From positions 149,939 to 213,938 of the forward strand of contig JAGYKV010000018.1 in the NCBI GenBank assembly GCA_018401415.1: 64,000 bases of DNA, given 5' to 3'. How positions within the stretch are numbered: the first letter of the stretch is position 1; every line of letters begins with the position of its first letter. A program made the translations under genes and the position numbers. The notes beneath the pieces were generated by a model that was not told the origin of the DNA, ran no database searches, and saw nothing but the letters and a program-made list of their open reading frames with translations. Of the stretch, positions 36,891 to 45,259 are shown piece by piece. This stretch comes from Candidatus Nanopelagicales bacterium (GTDB taxonomy: Bacteria > Actinomycetota > Actinomycetes > S36-B12).

Positions 36891-37547
36891 ATGAAAGTAC
36901 AACTTCCAAAGACAATTTTTGTGGCCATTGCAGTGTCCGCGTTTGTGCTGAGTGCGTGTAGTTCGGGGTCCTCGGATTCTGCAAGCCCAGTCGCAACCAC
37001 ACCAGCGGCGGAGTCTGCTGAAGCTGAAGTAGTTGAGGCGCAGTGGGAATACCAGATTGGGGATGCCGGTCCCGGCGGTGGGATCGTGTTCTTTGACGCG
37101 GGCTCCGTGCAGCCCTGGGGTCGGTATTTGGAAGCCGGGCCGCAATTAGACGGTGCGGAGTGGTGCGGTGAGGACTGGGAATTGGATATCCCGGGAACAA
37201 TGACAGCAATCGGTTCGGGTGCAGCGAATACGACATTGATGGTGGATGCCTGCAAGGCAGGTGCTGCTACGTCAGTGCGTGAGTTTGATGGAGGTGGGAT
37301 GACCGATTGGTTCTTGCCCTCCAAAGATGAACTGAACGAGTTGTATGAACAGCGAGACATTGTTGGTGGGTTTGGGATTGGTAACGCCGGGAGTTCATTT
37401 GATGCCTATTGGAGTTCCACGCAAAGTGATGCGGGCACCACGGGGTTCGCGGACGTCGCGTGGACCCAGTACTTCGACGGTGGCGAGCAGCAGGGGAATG
37501 ACTGCAAGTGCAACCTGTATGGCGTTCTTCCGGTCCGGGCCTTTTGA
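36891..37547 (+). CDS. Secreted lipoprotein of the GDAGPGGG / WFLPSKDEL (DUF1566-like) family
   Basis: 218 residues. Lipobox LSAC with Cys at about 23, then a Ser/Ala/Glu linker; mature domain has YQIGDAGPGGGIVFF, TAIGSGAANT, GGGMTDWFLPSKDELNELY, AYWSSTQ and a C-terminal LPVRAF. The family is common in aquatic actinobacteria; the fold resembles C-type lectins, which suggests ligand binding at the cell surface. The intact version shows what the pseudogene at 14009 used to be. Confidence 0.8.
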   Translation: MKVQLPKTIFVAIAVSAFVLSACSSGSSDSASPVATTPAAESAEAEVVEAQWEYQIGDAGPGGGIVFFDAGSVQPWGRYLEAGPQLDGAEWCGEDWELDIPGTMTAIGSGAANTTLMVDACKAGAATSVREFDGGGMTDWFLPSKDELNELYEQRDIVGGFGIGNAGSSFDAYWSSTQSDAGTTGFADVAWTQYFDGGEQQGNDCKCNLYGVLPVRAF

Positions 37548-37593
37548 TTGCTGCCGACAGAGACCAACAGGTAACCGCAACCGAGGTGGGATG

Positions 37594-37625
37594 AAGGAAG
37601 GGGGCGAACCCCCCTTCCTTTAACA
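37594..37625 (+). terminator. Rho-independent terminator
   Basis: AAGGAAGGGGG (37594-37604) pairs with CCCCCTTCCTT (37610-37620) around CGAAC; short T tail. Perfect 11-bp stem, so it can end both the lipoprotein transcript and the convergent Fas1 transcript. Confidence 0.9.
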
Positions 37626-37662
37626 CTAGTGTCGGGTCACCCGAGGGTGACCCCAATGCTTA

Positions 37663-38286
37663 TCAACTGTTACCGGGTGTTGCTTCTTGGAGAACGTTGT
37701 CGATGAAGTGAATCACACCGTTTGGGGCAGTGACGTCAAAGACACTGACTTTCACCGTCGCACCGTTGCCATCTTTAATGCTGACACTCTCACCATCGAT
37801 GATAACGATCCATTTTTCTCCCAAGAGGGTCTCGACTTTCTTGCCGTTGAGAGCCACCAACTCAGTGCCGGGTAGGTTCGCTGACACAACGTGGTAGAGA
37901 AGAATGTCGGTCAGCCGCTCGGGATCAGCGATCAGATCTGCGATCAGTTCGTCCAAAGGGACGCCCAGTTCAGCCGCCGCAGCCTCGAATGCCCCATCTG
38001 TGGGGGCGAAAACGGTGAACGGACCAGGACCCGACAAAGTTTCCACGAGCCCGGCAGCGGTGATCAGTTCGGTGAGCACGGTGAAACTGCCGGCGGAGAC
38101 TGCCACTTCGAAGATGTTGTCAGGTGCTTCATCAACCGTGTCGGTGGTGGGGGCGGCTTCGGTGGCCGTGGTGGTTGGCGCCGTTGACGCAGTTGGCGCC
38201 GTTTCATCGCTACTGCACGCAGCGGTGGTGAACAGCAATGCAGCGGCTACAACGATAAAACTGACTTTACGGAGTGAGGGATTCAT
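37663..38286 (-). CDS. Fasciclin-domain lipoprotein
   Basis: 207 residues. Lipobox TAAC with Cys at about 24, Thr-rich linker (about 25-55), then one complete Fas1 domain: NIFEVAVSAGSFTVLTELITAAGLVETL, GPFTVFAPTDGAFEA, ILLYHVV and a C-terminal VIHFIDNVLQ. Surface adhesion or scaffold protein anchored to the membrane by lipid. Convergent with the preceding lipoprotein gene. Confidence 0.93.
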   Translation of the reverse strand: MNPSLRKVSFIVVAAALLFTTAACSSDETAPTASTAPTTTATEAAPTTDTVDEAPDNIFEVAVSAGSFTVLTELITAAGLVETLSGPGPFTVFAPTDGAFEAAAAELGVPLDELIADLIADPERLTDILLYHVVSANLPGTELVALNGKKVETLLGEKWIVIIDGESVSIKDGNGATVKVSVFDVTAPNGVIHFIDNVLQEATPGNS

Positions 38287-38792
38287 CTGTTCCTTCGTGA
38301 CTGCGTTAAACGCTGTGGAGTTACCCTGACCCTACAGCAAGAGGGATACTTCGGCCGGCGTCGGACAAGATGACGGGAGTTCAGCGCCGCGGGTAACAAT
38401 AAGATCGATTCAGACCTGAGCCTGACACGCTTAAGACTGGACGCTTTCCTACGATGGTGAGCGGTGGGCGATCCACCGATCGCGCAAGTCCAAGAGGAAA
38501 ATCATTCGGTTGATTTGTGATCATGTATCTGAATGGATGCATTTCCCAAAGACATCCAAGTTGTGCCAAATTCACTCAACTCGTGAAGAAAATTTGACCT
38601 GCCTCGGGTGTGGTGCTTCGCGATTTAGATGACCCTGGACCTACGCATTAGGAGTGTGTGTCGACTGTTGCATCACGTGTCATGACTAGCACTTCACATA
38701 TCGGCCGCGAATAGAGGCTTGCAACCTGATCTATGGCACCGTCTACCGTGAGATACCCCCTCATTGGAAGCTGTCCCTGAGTTCCTTCATTT
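38287..38792. other. 506-base intergenic stretch
   Basis: No gene with believable codon structure on either strand. It separates the Fas1 gene promoter from the conserved upstream block of the first lanthipeptide precursor. Confidence 0.5.
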
Positions 38793-38958
38793 GTCGAGAT
38801 ATCCATTGCTTTCAGACCGGTCGCGGCGGTTACTCGGCGCTAGTCCCCTTTTACTAATAAACATTAGCCGGGGGTTCACCGAAGAGTAAGCAGATTGCTC
38901 CCCTCATTGTTTGTTGCGGTGTATCGTTTCGACAACTAATTATCTTTGTGGAGGATGC
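38793..38958 (+). promoter_or_regulatory. Conserved upstream block of lanthipeptide precursor, copy 1
   Basis: Aligns with 63433-63600 almost throughout: TCGAGATAT, CATTGCTTT, AGACCGGTCGCGG, AGCAGATT, GGTGTATCGTTTCG and the ribosome site TGGAGGATG. GGTGTATCGTTT about 45 bases before the ATG is the best -10-like core; a TTG-rich segment lies upstream. The same AAGCAGATT...GGTGTAT core reappears at 63963-64000. Confidence 0.75.
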
Positions 38959-39225
38959 ATGGATGCTCAAGGTTTTTTAGCGGCTCTTACCCCAGCTGTG
39001 ACCGATGCGGATGCGCGTGAAAGTTTTCTTGCTGACCCGAGAGCAGTACTGGCAGCTGCGGGGCTGGATCTACCGGAATGGTTCACGGTCACTGCACGTG
39101 AAGGTGATGCGGCTGAACTAATCATTATCGTGCCCGGCCGACTTGACCCTGATGCTGACCTCAGCGAGGAACAACTGGCCGCCGTCACGGGAGGGATGGA
39201 TCAAAAAGACCTTGGTGCCACGTAG
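38959..39225 (+). CDS. Lanthipeptide precursor 1, NHLP-type leader, 9-residue core
   Basis: 88 residues from the ATG with GGAGG upstream. Residues 1-79 are a nitrile-hydratase-like leader: AVTDADARESFLADPRAVLAAAGLDLPEW, a strand-rich AELIIIVPG and LSEEQLAAVTGG ending in Gly-Gly. The core after the cut would be MDQKDLGAT, with a single Thr and no Cys, so it cannot form a lanthionine. Two TAG stops follow in tandem. The partner is the LanM downstream. Either a non-lanthionine product, a decayed copy, or a leader whose core cassette has been swapped. Confidence 0.85.
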   Translation: MDAQGFLAALTPAVTDADARESFLADPRAVLAAAGLDLPEWFTVTAREGDAAELIIIVPGRLDPDADLSEEQLAAVTGGMDQKDLGAT

Positions 39226-39246
39226 TAGGTGGTAGGTGGTAGGAGA

Positions 39247-39274
39247 GTGGGCGTGGTTGACTAACCCACCCGCC
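39247..39274 (+). terminator. Conserved hairpin after precursor 1
   Basis: GTGGGCGTGGTTGACTAACCCACCCGCC can fold by GTGGTT with AACC/CAC (one bulged C) or by GTGGG with CCCAC. The same element follows precursors 2 and 3. A partial terminator between precursor and synthetase is usual in lanthipeptide operons. Similarity between copies 1 and 2 runs on to GGTAGGTCGAGACCGC. Confidence 0.65.
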
Positions 39275-39399
39275 TTGGTGGTGTGGCGTGGGGGGTTTAC
39301 TGAGGTGTGTGTACCGGTAGGTCGAGACCGCCGAACCGTGAGTGAGTGTTACTTCGAATTCAAGCGGACCAGTCGCGCGGCCTAACGTGAGGAGAACAT

Positions 39400-39534
39400 A
39401 TGTCATCAAAAAGCCTGAAGGGGAACGGAAGTCAGGAAGCTGACTGGACCGACGAGCTATTGGATGCGTTCTCCGGTGGAGAGGGATCGACCTTGGAGTT
39501 CCCTAGCGGGGTCTTTGACGGCGCCAATGCTTGA
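39400..39534 (+). CDS. 44-residue ORF coupled to lanM
   Basis: ATG with a strong GAGGAGAAC site. Its stop overlaps the most likely LanM start (ATG 39527, stop 39532-39534), which suggests translational coupling. The peptide contains WTDELLDAFSGG followed by EGSTLEFPSGVFDGANA: a leader-like Gly-Gly end and Ser/Thr-containing tail, without Cys. It might be an extra small precursor, a translational leader, or the true LanM N-terminus cut off by a frameshift. Unresolved. Confidence 0.45.
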   Translation: MSSKSLKGNGSQEADWTDELLDAFSGGEGSTLEFPSGVFDGANA

Positions 39535-42500
39535 TGGCCCCGAATTCGCTTCGGATGATCTGGTTCCAGCGGATCTCGATGAACTGCTGAAGTCACATGG
39601 ATTGCCGTGGGGCGAGCGCTTACGGGCGTCTGCAGGTCAGCGGCCGGTGGATCGCGACGGTGGCGGTGACGAATGGCAGGCGCTGCAGACATGGCAGGAA
39701 CTTATTGAACGCACGGGGCGGGGTGCTTTTGCCAAGCGGTTGGAGTGGGACGGGCTAGGGCCTGATGGTGCCCGCCACTTGGTGGAATGTCATTCGCGGA
39801 CGGGTGATAATCCTGTGTGGCTTGGTGAGCTTCACAACATGCTGACTGCGGTGGCGCAGTCAGCACTTTCAGCCGAGAAATCTGATGAATTTGCGTGGTG
39901 GGACGCTATCGATCGGAAAACTGAAGATGCTCTGCGGGAAAATGACAAGCCGATTCCCTACGTCCACGCCGTGTGGCCCATCGTCGAGCACGAGTTGCGG
40001 CGGGTGCAGGTGCAGGTGGGCGATCACTGCAACGTTGAGCAGTCGGCCTGGAACGACATGGGCTATGCACTGGCACGGCAGTTGTCCAATGTGTTGAGGT
40101 CGTCGCTCAACGAACAGCGGGCCGGGACGACCTATCGCACCTACTGCCACCACTTTGTTGCATCGGGCCTGGTTCCATTCTTGAGCGAGTTTCCCGTTGC
40201 CGGTCGGGCAATCGCGACTATCTGCGAGTACTGGCGGCACAATGCCTCGCTGCTCGTACGCCGTATCGAAGGTGATCGCTCTGTTCTGGCTCGCGAGTTC
40301 GGCATTGAACCGACATCACCCCTGATCGGAGTCGAGTGGGGACTCAGTGACCCGCACCGAGGAGGTGCGAGCGTGGCGATCCTGACCTTTGGCGGTGACA
40401 CCCCACGCGTTGTTTACAAGCCCAAGGACCTGCGGCTGGAACAGGAATACGAGACATTTCGCCGTACGGTGATGACGGCTTTCGATCGGGATGGAATCAA
40501 CCCTCGTGACACAGATACCGTCATGGACGGTCGAGGCAATGAAGTCAGCCATGTTGTCGCCTTCGGGGATCAGTACGGCTATTCCCGGCTCGTTGAACAT
40601 GTACCCTGCGACCCGGAACGACTGCCGGAGTTCTATCGCAATGCTGGTCGACTGATGGCGATACTCCACCTGCTCGGGGCCAGTGACTGCCACTACGAGA
40701 ACCTGATCGCACACAGGGAGCACTTGGTGCTCATTGATGCGGAGACGTTGTTCGAGGTTCGCCTGCGGACAGATATCGAGCAGGTACGTGACCATCTCCC
40801 GGAGGCGATGGAGGACTGGATTCTCAAGGTGGGCATCCTCCCAGCCCCGCAAGCCTTCGCTGCTGGTCAGGCCGCCGTGGACATCAGTGCACTGGGAGTC
40901 GAGTCGGCAACGGGAGCGGCGGACACCGAAATCCGTACATGGCTTGCCGTGAATTCAGACGATATGGAACGTAGGACAGTGCTCGAAGTGATGCCGCAAC
41001 CGCACAGCCTGCCGGTGCCGGTGGGCGTGCCCAACCCGTTGACGATGCATGCGGACGATCTGATCGAAGGATTCGGCGAGATGTATCGCTGGTTCATGAA
41101 GGCTGAGCATCGGGCTGATGTGACTCGCGCGCTGCGCAGGTTTGCCGGGTTGCGCAAACGCGTGGTCCTGCGCAACACAAGTGTGTACGCGATCTTGCAG
41201 AACCGCGCCAGCAGCCCGCAGAGTCTTCGCTCGTGCCTTGCCCGCGGCTTTGAACTGGATCGCCTTTCCAGATCGAGTTTGGTTCATGAACAGCGGACGA
41301 CCATGTGGGATGTCTTCCATGCTGAGGTTGATGCCATGGAGAGATGGGATATTCCCTACTTCGACATCGTGCTGGGTGATACCAATCTGGTCGAAACGCA
41401 TGTGCCCATCGCGGGACTTATCGACCGGGACGGAATCGCCGAGGCGCTCGACCGACTCTCGCGCATGTCCCAGCAGGACCTCGCGTGGCAGTCCTCGATG
41501 ATTGGTGCTGCTGTTTCGTTGAGCGTCGGCCCCTCACCGGCCAGCACTTCACGCGAGCGACCGGTGGTGGAGGCCGCGGAGATTCTGACGGCGCTTCGCC
41601 AGACATCGCTGACTGATCGGGTGGGTGCGCCCACCTGGCTGGTGCTCGGCGTTGCATCTCGTTCGGGGCAGATGTCCCTTGAACTTGCTGCCCCGGAATT
41701 GTATGGAGGGCAGGCGGGCATCGCGGCGACACTGTTCGCCCAGGCGTCCGTGAGTGACAACGCAGACGACCGAGCCTTCGCGGAGCGGGCAATGCAACCG
41801 CTGATCACCATGCTGGGCGACGACGGGATGCGGTTTCGCACCCAGCGCGACCGTGGGCTGGGGGTCGCCGGTTACGGGGGCGTGCTCAGACTGCTGTGGA
41901 TGCTGGACAACGAGGGTTGGTACCCGCCGGCGGCTGATCTGCTCGCTGCTGCGGTGGATCACATTGACCGAGACCTAATCGCTGGTGATAGCAGCCTGGA
42001 CGTGATCGGCGGGGTTGCCGGCTCGCTGGGTGTTGTCGCGAGTTTCGCGAACCGATATGGCACGGGTAGGGACCTCACGGATGCCATGGCTAGTCGGCTG
42101 ATGCAGGCGCAGGACGCCAGCGGTGGGTGGAGACTCTCGGGAGTGGGTGCCGGGCGCGCAGGCAGCCCGCTGACCGGACTGGGGCATGGAGCCAGCGGCA
42201 TGGGACTCGCTCTCCTCGAGGCAGGTGTGGCCCTTGAAAACGAGGCGATGGTGGCAGCGGGCGCGCGAGCCTTCGCGTACGAGGATTCCGTGTTTGATGC
42301 GGATGAAGGCAATTGGCCAGACTTCCGGCTACCCGGTGATGAACAAAGTTTCATGCTGGGCTGGTGCGCGGGGGCACCCGGTATCGGTCTTGCTCGGATG
42401 CGAGCCCTGGAACTGCTACCCGAGCACCCTGACTCGTTGCACTGGCGGCGCGCCCTAGAACTCAGTGCCGAAGCGACGGCTTCGTTGGAGCTGCGGCCGC

Positions 42501-42802
42501 GGGATCACGTGTGCTGCGGCAACTCCGGTCGAGCGATAGCGCTAGGGCTCATGGGCCGCTCAATGCAACGCCCCGAGTGGGTTGCTACAGCCAACGACCT
42601 CGTGGTTTCGATCCAGGCACGCGCGGTGCAGGACTTTGGTTTTGCCTTGGGTCCAGGTGGAACTGCGCGGGCCGGGTATAAGACACCGCATCTGATGCCC
42701 TCGTTCATGCAAGGACTCTCCGGGATTGCTTTTGCATCCCTGGTTGGACCGTTGAGCACCGCGCTCGTAACACTTCTTGTGGGAGGAACCAACCAACGGT
42801 GA
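39527..42802 (+). CDS. lanM: Class II lanthipeptide synthetase LanM with CCG motif
   Basis: About 1091 residues from ATG 39527 (the frame is open to 39464). The N-terminal DUF4135 dehydratase domain has FAKRLEWDGL, VVYKPKDLRLE and SDCHYENLIAHREHLVLIDAETLF (Asp387, His389, Asn392), which phosphorylates and eliminates Ser/Thr. The C-terminal LanC-like cyclase has LTGLGHGASG, GWCAGAPGIG (Cys947) and HVCCGNSGRA (Cys996, Cys997). Three Cys replace the usual Cys-Cys-His zinc ligands: the CCG type known from ProcM of marine cyanobacteria, which is tolerant of many substrates. Flanked by two precursors with NHLP leaders. No LanT transporter/protease is in the window. Confidence 0.93.
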   Translation: MLDGPEFASDDLVPADLDELLKSHGLPWGERLRASAGQRPVDRDGGGDEWQALQTWQELIERTGRGAFAKRLEWDGLGPDGARHLVECHSRTGDNPVWLGELHNMLTAVAQSALSAEKSDEFAWWDAIDRKTEDALRENDKPIPYVHAVWPIVEHELRRVQVQVGDHCNVEQSAWNDMGYALARQLSNVLRSSLNEQRAGTTYRTYCHHFVASGLVPFLSEFPVAGRAIATICEYWRHNASLLVRRIEGDRSVLAREFGIEPTSPLIGVEWGLSDPHRGGASVAILTFGGDTPRVVYKPKDLRLEQEYETFRRTVMTAFDRDGINPRDTDTVMDGRGNEVSHVVAFGDQYGYSRLVEHVPCDPERLPEFYRNAGRLMAILHLLGASDCHYENLIAHREHLVLIDAETLFEVRLRTDIEQVRDHLPEAMEDWILKVGILPAPQAFAAGQAAVDISALGVESATGAADTEIRTWLAVNSDDMERRTVLEVMPQPHSLPVPVGVPNPLTMHADDLIEGFGEMYRWFMKAEHRADVTRALRRFAGLRKRVVLRNTSVYAILQNRASSPQSLRSCLARGFELDRLSRSSLVHEQRTTMWDVFHAEVDAMERWDIPYFDIVLGDTNLVETHVPIAGLIDRDGIAEALDRLSRMSQQDLAWQSSMIGAAVSLSVGPSPASTSRERPVVEAAEILTALRQTSLTDRVGAPTWLVLGVASRSGQMSLELAAPELYGGQAGIAATLFAQASVSDNADDRAFAERAMQPLITMLGDDGMRFRTQRDRGLGVAGYGGVLRLLWMLDNEGWYPPAADLLAAAVDHIDRDLIAGDSSLDVIGGVAGSLGVVASFANRYGTGRDLTDAMASRLMQAQDASGGWRLSGVGAGRAGSPLTGLGHGASGMGLALLEAGVALENEAMVAAGARAFAYEDSVFDADEGNWPDFRLPGDEQSFMLGWCAGAPGIGLARMRALELLPEHPDSLHWRRALELSAEATASLELRPRDHVCCGNSGRAIALGLMGRSMQRPEWVATANDLVVSIQARAVQDFGFALGPGGTARAGYKTPHLMPSFMQGLSGIAFASLVGPLSTALVTLLVGGTNQR

Positions 42803-42935
42803 TGCCCACTGTTCTATGTCAGCATCTTGTCCCGTGGGTACCTTTCCACGAGCACGTCACTACTGTGTTTTCACGGTAGTCGGGTCTCACTTAGCTGAAA
42901 GAGTGTAGGGTCACGATTTATCAATTGGAGGATGT

Positions 42936-43202
42936 ATGGATGCTCAAGGTTTTTTAGCGGCTCTCACCCCTGCTGTGACTGATGCGGATGCGCGGGAACG
43001 TTTCCTTGCTAACCCGAGAGCGGTACTTGCAGTTGCGGGGCTGGATCTACCGCAGTGGTTCACGGTGAGTGCTCGTGAAGGTGATGCAGCTGAACTGATC
43101 ATCACCGTTCCAGGCCTACGCGAACCTGACACCGACCTCAGCGACGCACAACTTGCGGGCGTTCCAGGAGGGTCGGGGGTTTGGTATGTGGGCATAAGTT
43201 AG
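42936..43202 (+). CDS. Lanthipeptide precursor 2, NHLP-type leader, 9-residue core
   Basis: 88 residues with TGGAGGATG before the ATG. The 79-residue leader is close to copy 1 (MDAQGFLAALTPAVTDADAR identical) and ends LSDAQLAGVPGG. Predicted core SGVWYVGIS has two Ser and no Cys. The leader is far better conserved than the core, as expected for combinatorial precursors. Unlike copies 1 and 3 its upstream region is different, so it may depend on the LanM transcript or its own promoter. TAGTAG tandem stops as in copy 1. Confidence 0.85.
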   Translation: MDAQGFLAALTPAVTDADARERFLANPRAVLAVAGLDLPQWFTVSAREGDAAELIITVPGLREPDTDLSDAQLAGVPGGSGVWYVGIS

Positions 43203-43216
43203 TAGTTAGTAAGTGA

Positions 43217-43319
43217 GTGGGCGTGGTTGGCTAACCCACCCGTCATGGTGGTGGTGCGGTGTGAGCGTGCGTGGGCGGGGGGTTTACGCAGGTGGGTGCA
43301 CTGGTAGGTCGAGACCGCA
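43217..43319 (+). repeat. Conserved 3' block of precursor 2 (hairpin plus flank)
   Basis: The hairpin at 43217-43244 matches that after precursor 1; similarity continues over GGTGGTG, GGGGGGTTTAC and GGTAGGTCGAGACCGC to 43319. Beyond that the copies diverge, marking the right edge of the duplicated precursor cassette. Confidence 0.75.
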
Positions 43320-43333
43320 GTGTTCGATGATGA

Positions 43334-43513
43334 TTAGGGCTCGATGATTCGTTGCCCGTTCAGCAGAGACTGGGCGCTAAACCAACCTGTGAAAGATTCG
43401 CCAGGTTTCGTGGGTCGATGAAGGACCGTATTGGCTGAAGACGCTGATGTAACCGTGGCAGTGGTAACCGAGTCTCCGCCGGTCGCACCGTTGTGGTTGA
43501 AAGTTACCTTCGC
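43334..43513 (-). pseudogene. Relic of a Listeria-Bacteroides (InlB B) repeat protein
   Basis: Minus-strand frame reading KVTFNHNGATGGDSVTTATV, then TKPGESFTGWFSAQSLLNGQRI, which is the VTFNxNGxTGG...GxxFxGW pattern of Flg_new/InlB B-repeats. Only one repeat remains and no signal or anchor, so it is debris of a large surface protein, between precursor 2 and the PKS operon. Confidence 0.6.
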
Positions 43514-43645
43514 CGATCCTGCACTCGGGCACCGACTGCGGCGCAATCGGCCCAACCTGGGAATTCGCCTCATCAAAGGCGCCGTTTCACGGATTCCTTT
43601 CAGTTCTCATTAGTGCTTGCGGCGGATCAGTGGAATAGTTACGAC

Positions 43646-44716
43646 ATGTTGACGATTGTGCGCGCGATCCAAATGGCATTCCCGGATCACGTGCGATCTC
43701 AGGACGATATCGCAAGAGGGCTGGCTGAGGCGATGGGACTTGATGCCCATTCCAGTGAGCGACTTCGCCGCATTCATGCTGCCACCGGTGTGGAAAGTCG
43801 TCGACTAGTTCTGCCACTTGATCGGTACGCCCACTTAGAGAACTTCACCGAAACCAACAATATTTGGATTGATGAAGGCTTGCGGTTATCTGAACAAGCA
43901 GCGAAGGCGGCTTTGAACGAAGCTGGGATATCGCCAGGAGACGTTGATCTGATCATGGTGGTTTCGGTCACAGGTATCGCAGCCCCGTCACTCGATGCCC
44001 GACTGGTCAGTCGGTTGGGTTTGCGTAGCGACGTTGCCAGAATCCCGATTTTTGGCTGGGGTTGCGTCGGCGGTGCATCAGGAATCGCGCGAATGCGTGA
44101 CGTCCTCGGTGGCCGGCACCGTGTCGGCTTGCTGCTGTCCGTCGAACTCTGCAGTTTGACCGTGCAGCGCGACGACGTCAGCCTTACTAACTTCATCGCC
44201 AGTGGGCTATTCGGCGATGGGGTTGCCGCCGTCGTGATGACCGCCGAAGATCACAACGATGCACCATCCGGCGAAGTGTTCCCGCAGGTAGTGGATTCAC
44301 AGGCTCGCGTGTACCCGGACAGTGAAGATGTTCTCGGATGGGACATTGGGGAATTCGGGTTTCGCATTGTTTTGTCTTCTGAGCTCAGCGACATGATTCG
44401 CAACCATCTCGGTGAAGAGGTTGACCTCCTCCTCGCACGGAATGGTCTCTCGCGCAGTGACGTGTCCACGTGGATCGCACACACCGGTGGCCCGAAAGTC
44501 ATCGATGCAATCGAGGACGCCTTAGCTCTGCCGCCCGAGGCACTGCGGCATACCCGTGAGTCACTAGCTCAGGTCGGAAATATTTCGAGTGCCAGCGTCA
44601 TTGATGTGTTACAACGCACGGTGCATGACGGCACTGCACGTGCAGGTCAGTTCGGAGTGCTCATGGCCATGGGTCCTGGATTCTCCAGCGAATGCGTGCT
44701 GCTGTGCTGGAAATGA
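43646..44716 (+). CDS. srsA: Type III polyketide synthase (alkylresorcinol/alkylpyrone synthase-like)
   Basis: 356 residues from the ATG at 43646 (the open frame extends upstream without family features). Catalytic triad: Cys140 in FGWGCVGGASG, His279 in WIAHTGGP, Asn312 in VGNISSAS. N-terminal IVRAIQMAFPDHVRSQDDIA is typical of bacterial members. Condenses a long-chain acyl starter with malonyl-CoA units to a resorcinol or pyrone. Followed by a methyltransferase and a flavoprotein in the same order as srsABC of Streptomyces griseus, so phenolic lipids are the likely product. The gene symbol is by analogy. Confidence 0.9.
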   Translation: MLTIVRAIQMAFPDHVRSQDDIARGLAEAMGLDAHSSERLRRIHAATGVESRRLVLPLDRYAHLENFTETNNIWIDEGLRLSEQAAKAALNEAGISPGDVDLIMVVSVTGIAAPSLDARLVSRLGLRSDVARIPIFGWGCVGGASGIARMRDVLGGRHRVGLLLSVELCSLTVQRDDVSLTNFIASGLFGDGVAAVVMTAEDHNDAPSGEVFPQVVDSQARVYPDSEDVLGWDIGEFGFRIVLSSELSDMIRNHLGEEVDLLLARNGLSRSDVSTWIAHTGGPKVIDAIEDALALPPEALRHTRESLAQVGNISSASVIDVLQRTVHDGTARAGQFGVLMAMGPGFSSECVLLCWK

Positions 44717-44740
44717 TGGGACAGAAATGATGGGACAGAA

Positions 44741-45259
44741 ATGATCTGGTACTTCGGGCTCATCGCACTTGTTGGCGTGGAACGTCTCGCCGAACTTGTT
44801 GTGGCTAAACGCAATGCCAAGTGGTCGTTCGCCCGCGGTGGCATCGAGACCGGTCGCGGTCACTATCCCGCGATGGTTGCGCTTCACATTGCATTTCTCC
44901 TCTCATGCATTCTCGAAACAATCGTGTTCGACCGCCCGTTCATCCCGCTGCTCGGTTGGACGATGTTCGTACTTTTCCTGGCGGCGCAGGCGCTGCGCTG
45001 GTGGTGCATCGTGACACTCGGTCACCAGTGGAACACGCGAGTAATCGTTGTTCCAGGGATGCAGCGCATCACATCGGGTCCATACCGATGGATGTCCCAC
45101 CCGAACTACGTCGCCGTTGTGATTGAGGGCATCGCACTTCCACTCATTCATACCAACGTCATCACCGCCATCGCATTCACGACCATCAACGCTTTCATCT
45201 TGAGGTTACGACTTCGATCTGAACGCGAAGCACTTCACATGCTTGAGGTGCGCGAATGA
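44741..45259 (+). CDS. srsB: Isoprenylcysteine carboxyl methyltransferase-family methyltransferase (SrsB-like)
   Basis: 172 residues, four to five membrane helices. The ICMT SAM-binding segment ALRWWCIVTLGHQWNTRVIVVPG and GPYRWMSHPNYVAVVIEGIALPL are clear. In phenolic lipid operons this enzyme O-methylates the alkylresorcinol at the membrane. A 14-base duplication (ATGATGGGACAGAA twice) at 44714-44741 lies over the previous stop and this start. Overlaps the next gene by ATGA. Confidence 0.88.
   Translation: MIWYFGLIALVGVERLAELVVAKRNAKWSFARGGIETGRGHYPAMVALHIAFLLSCILETIVFDRPFIPLLGWTMFVLFLAAQALRWWCIVTLGHQWNTRVIVVPGMQRITSGPYRWMSHPNYVAVVIEGIALPLIHTNVITAIAFTTINAFILRLRLRSEREALHMLEVRE

Noticed and set aside
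37687..38329. Plus-strand ORFs over the Fas1 lipoprotein
   Set aside because: Shadows of the minus-strand gene, whose lipobox and Fas1 domain are clear.
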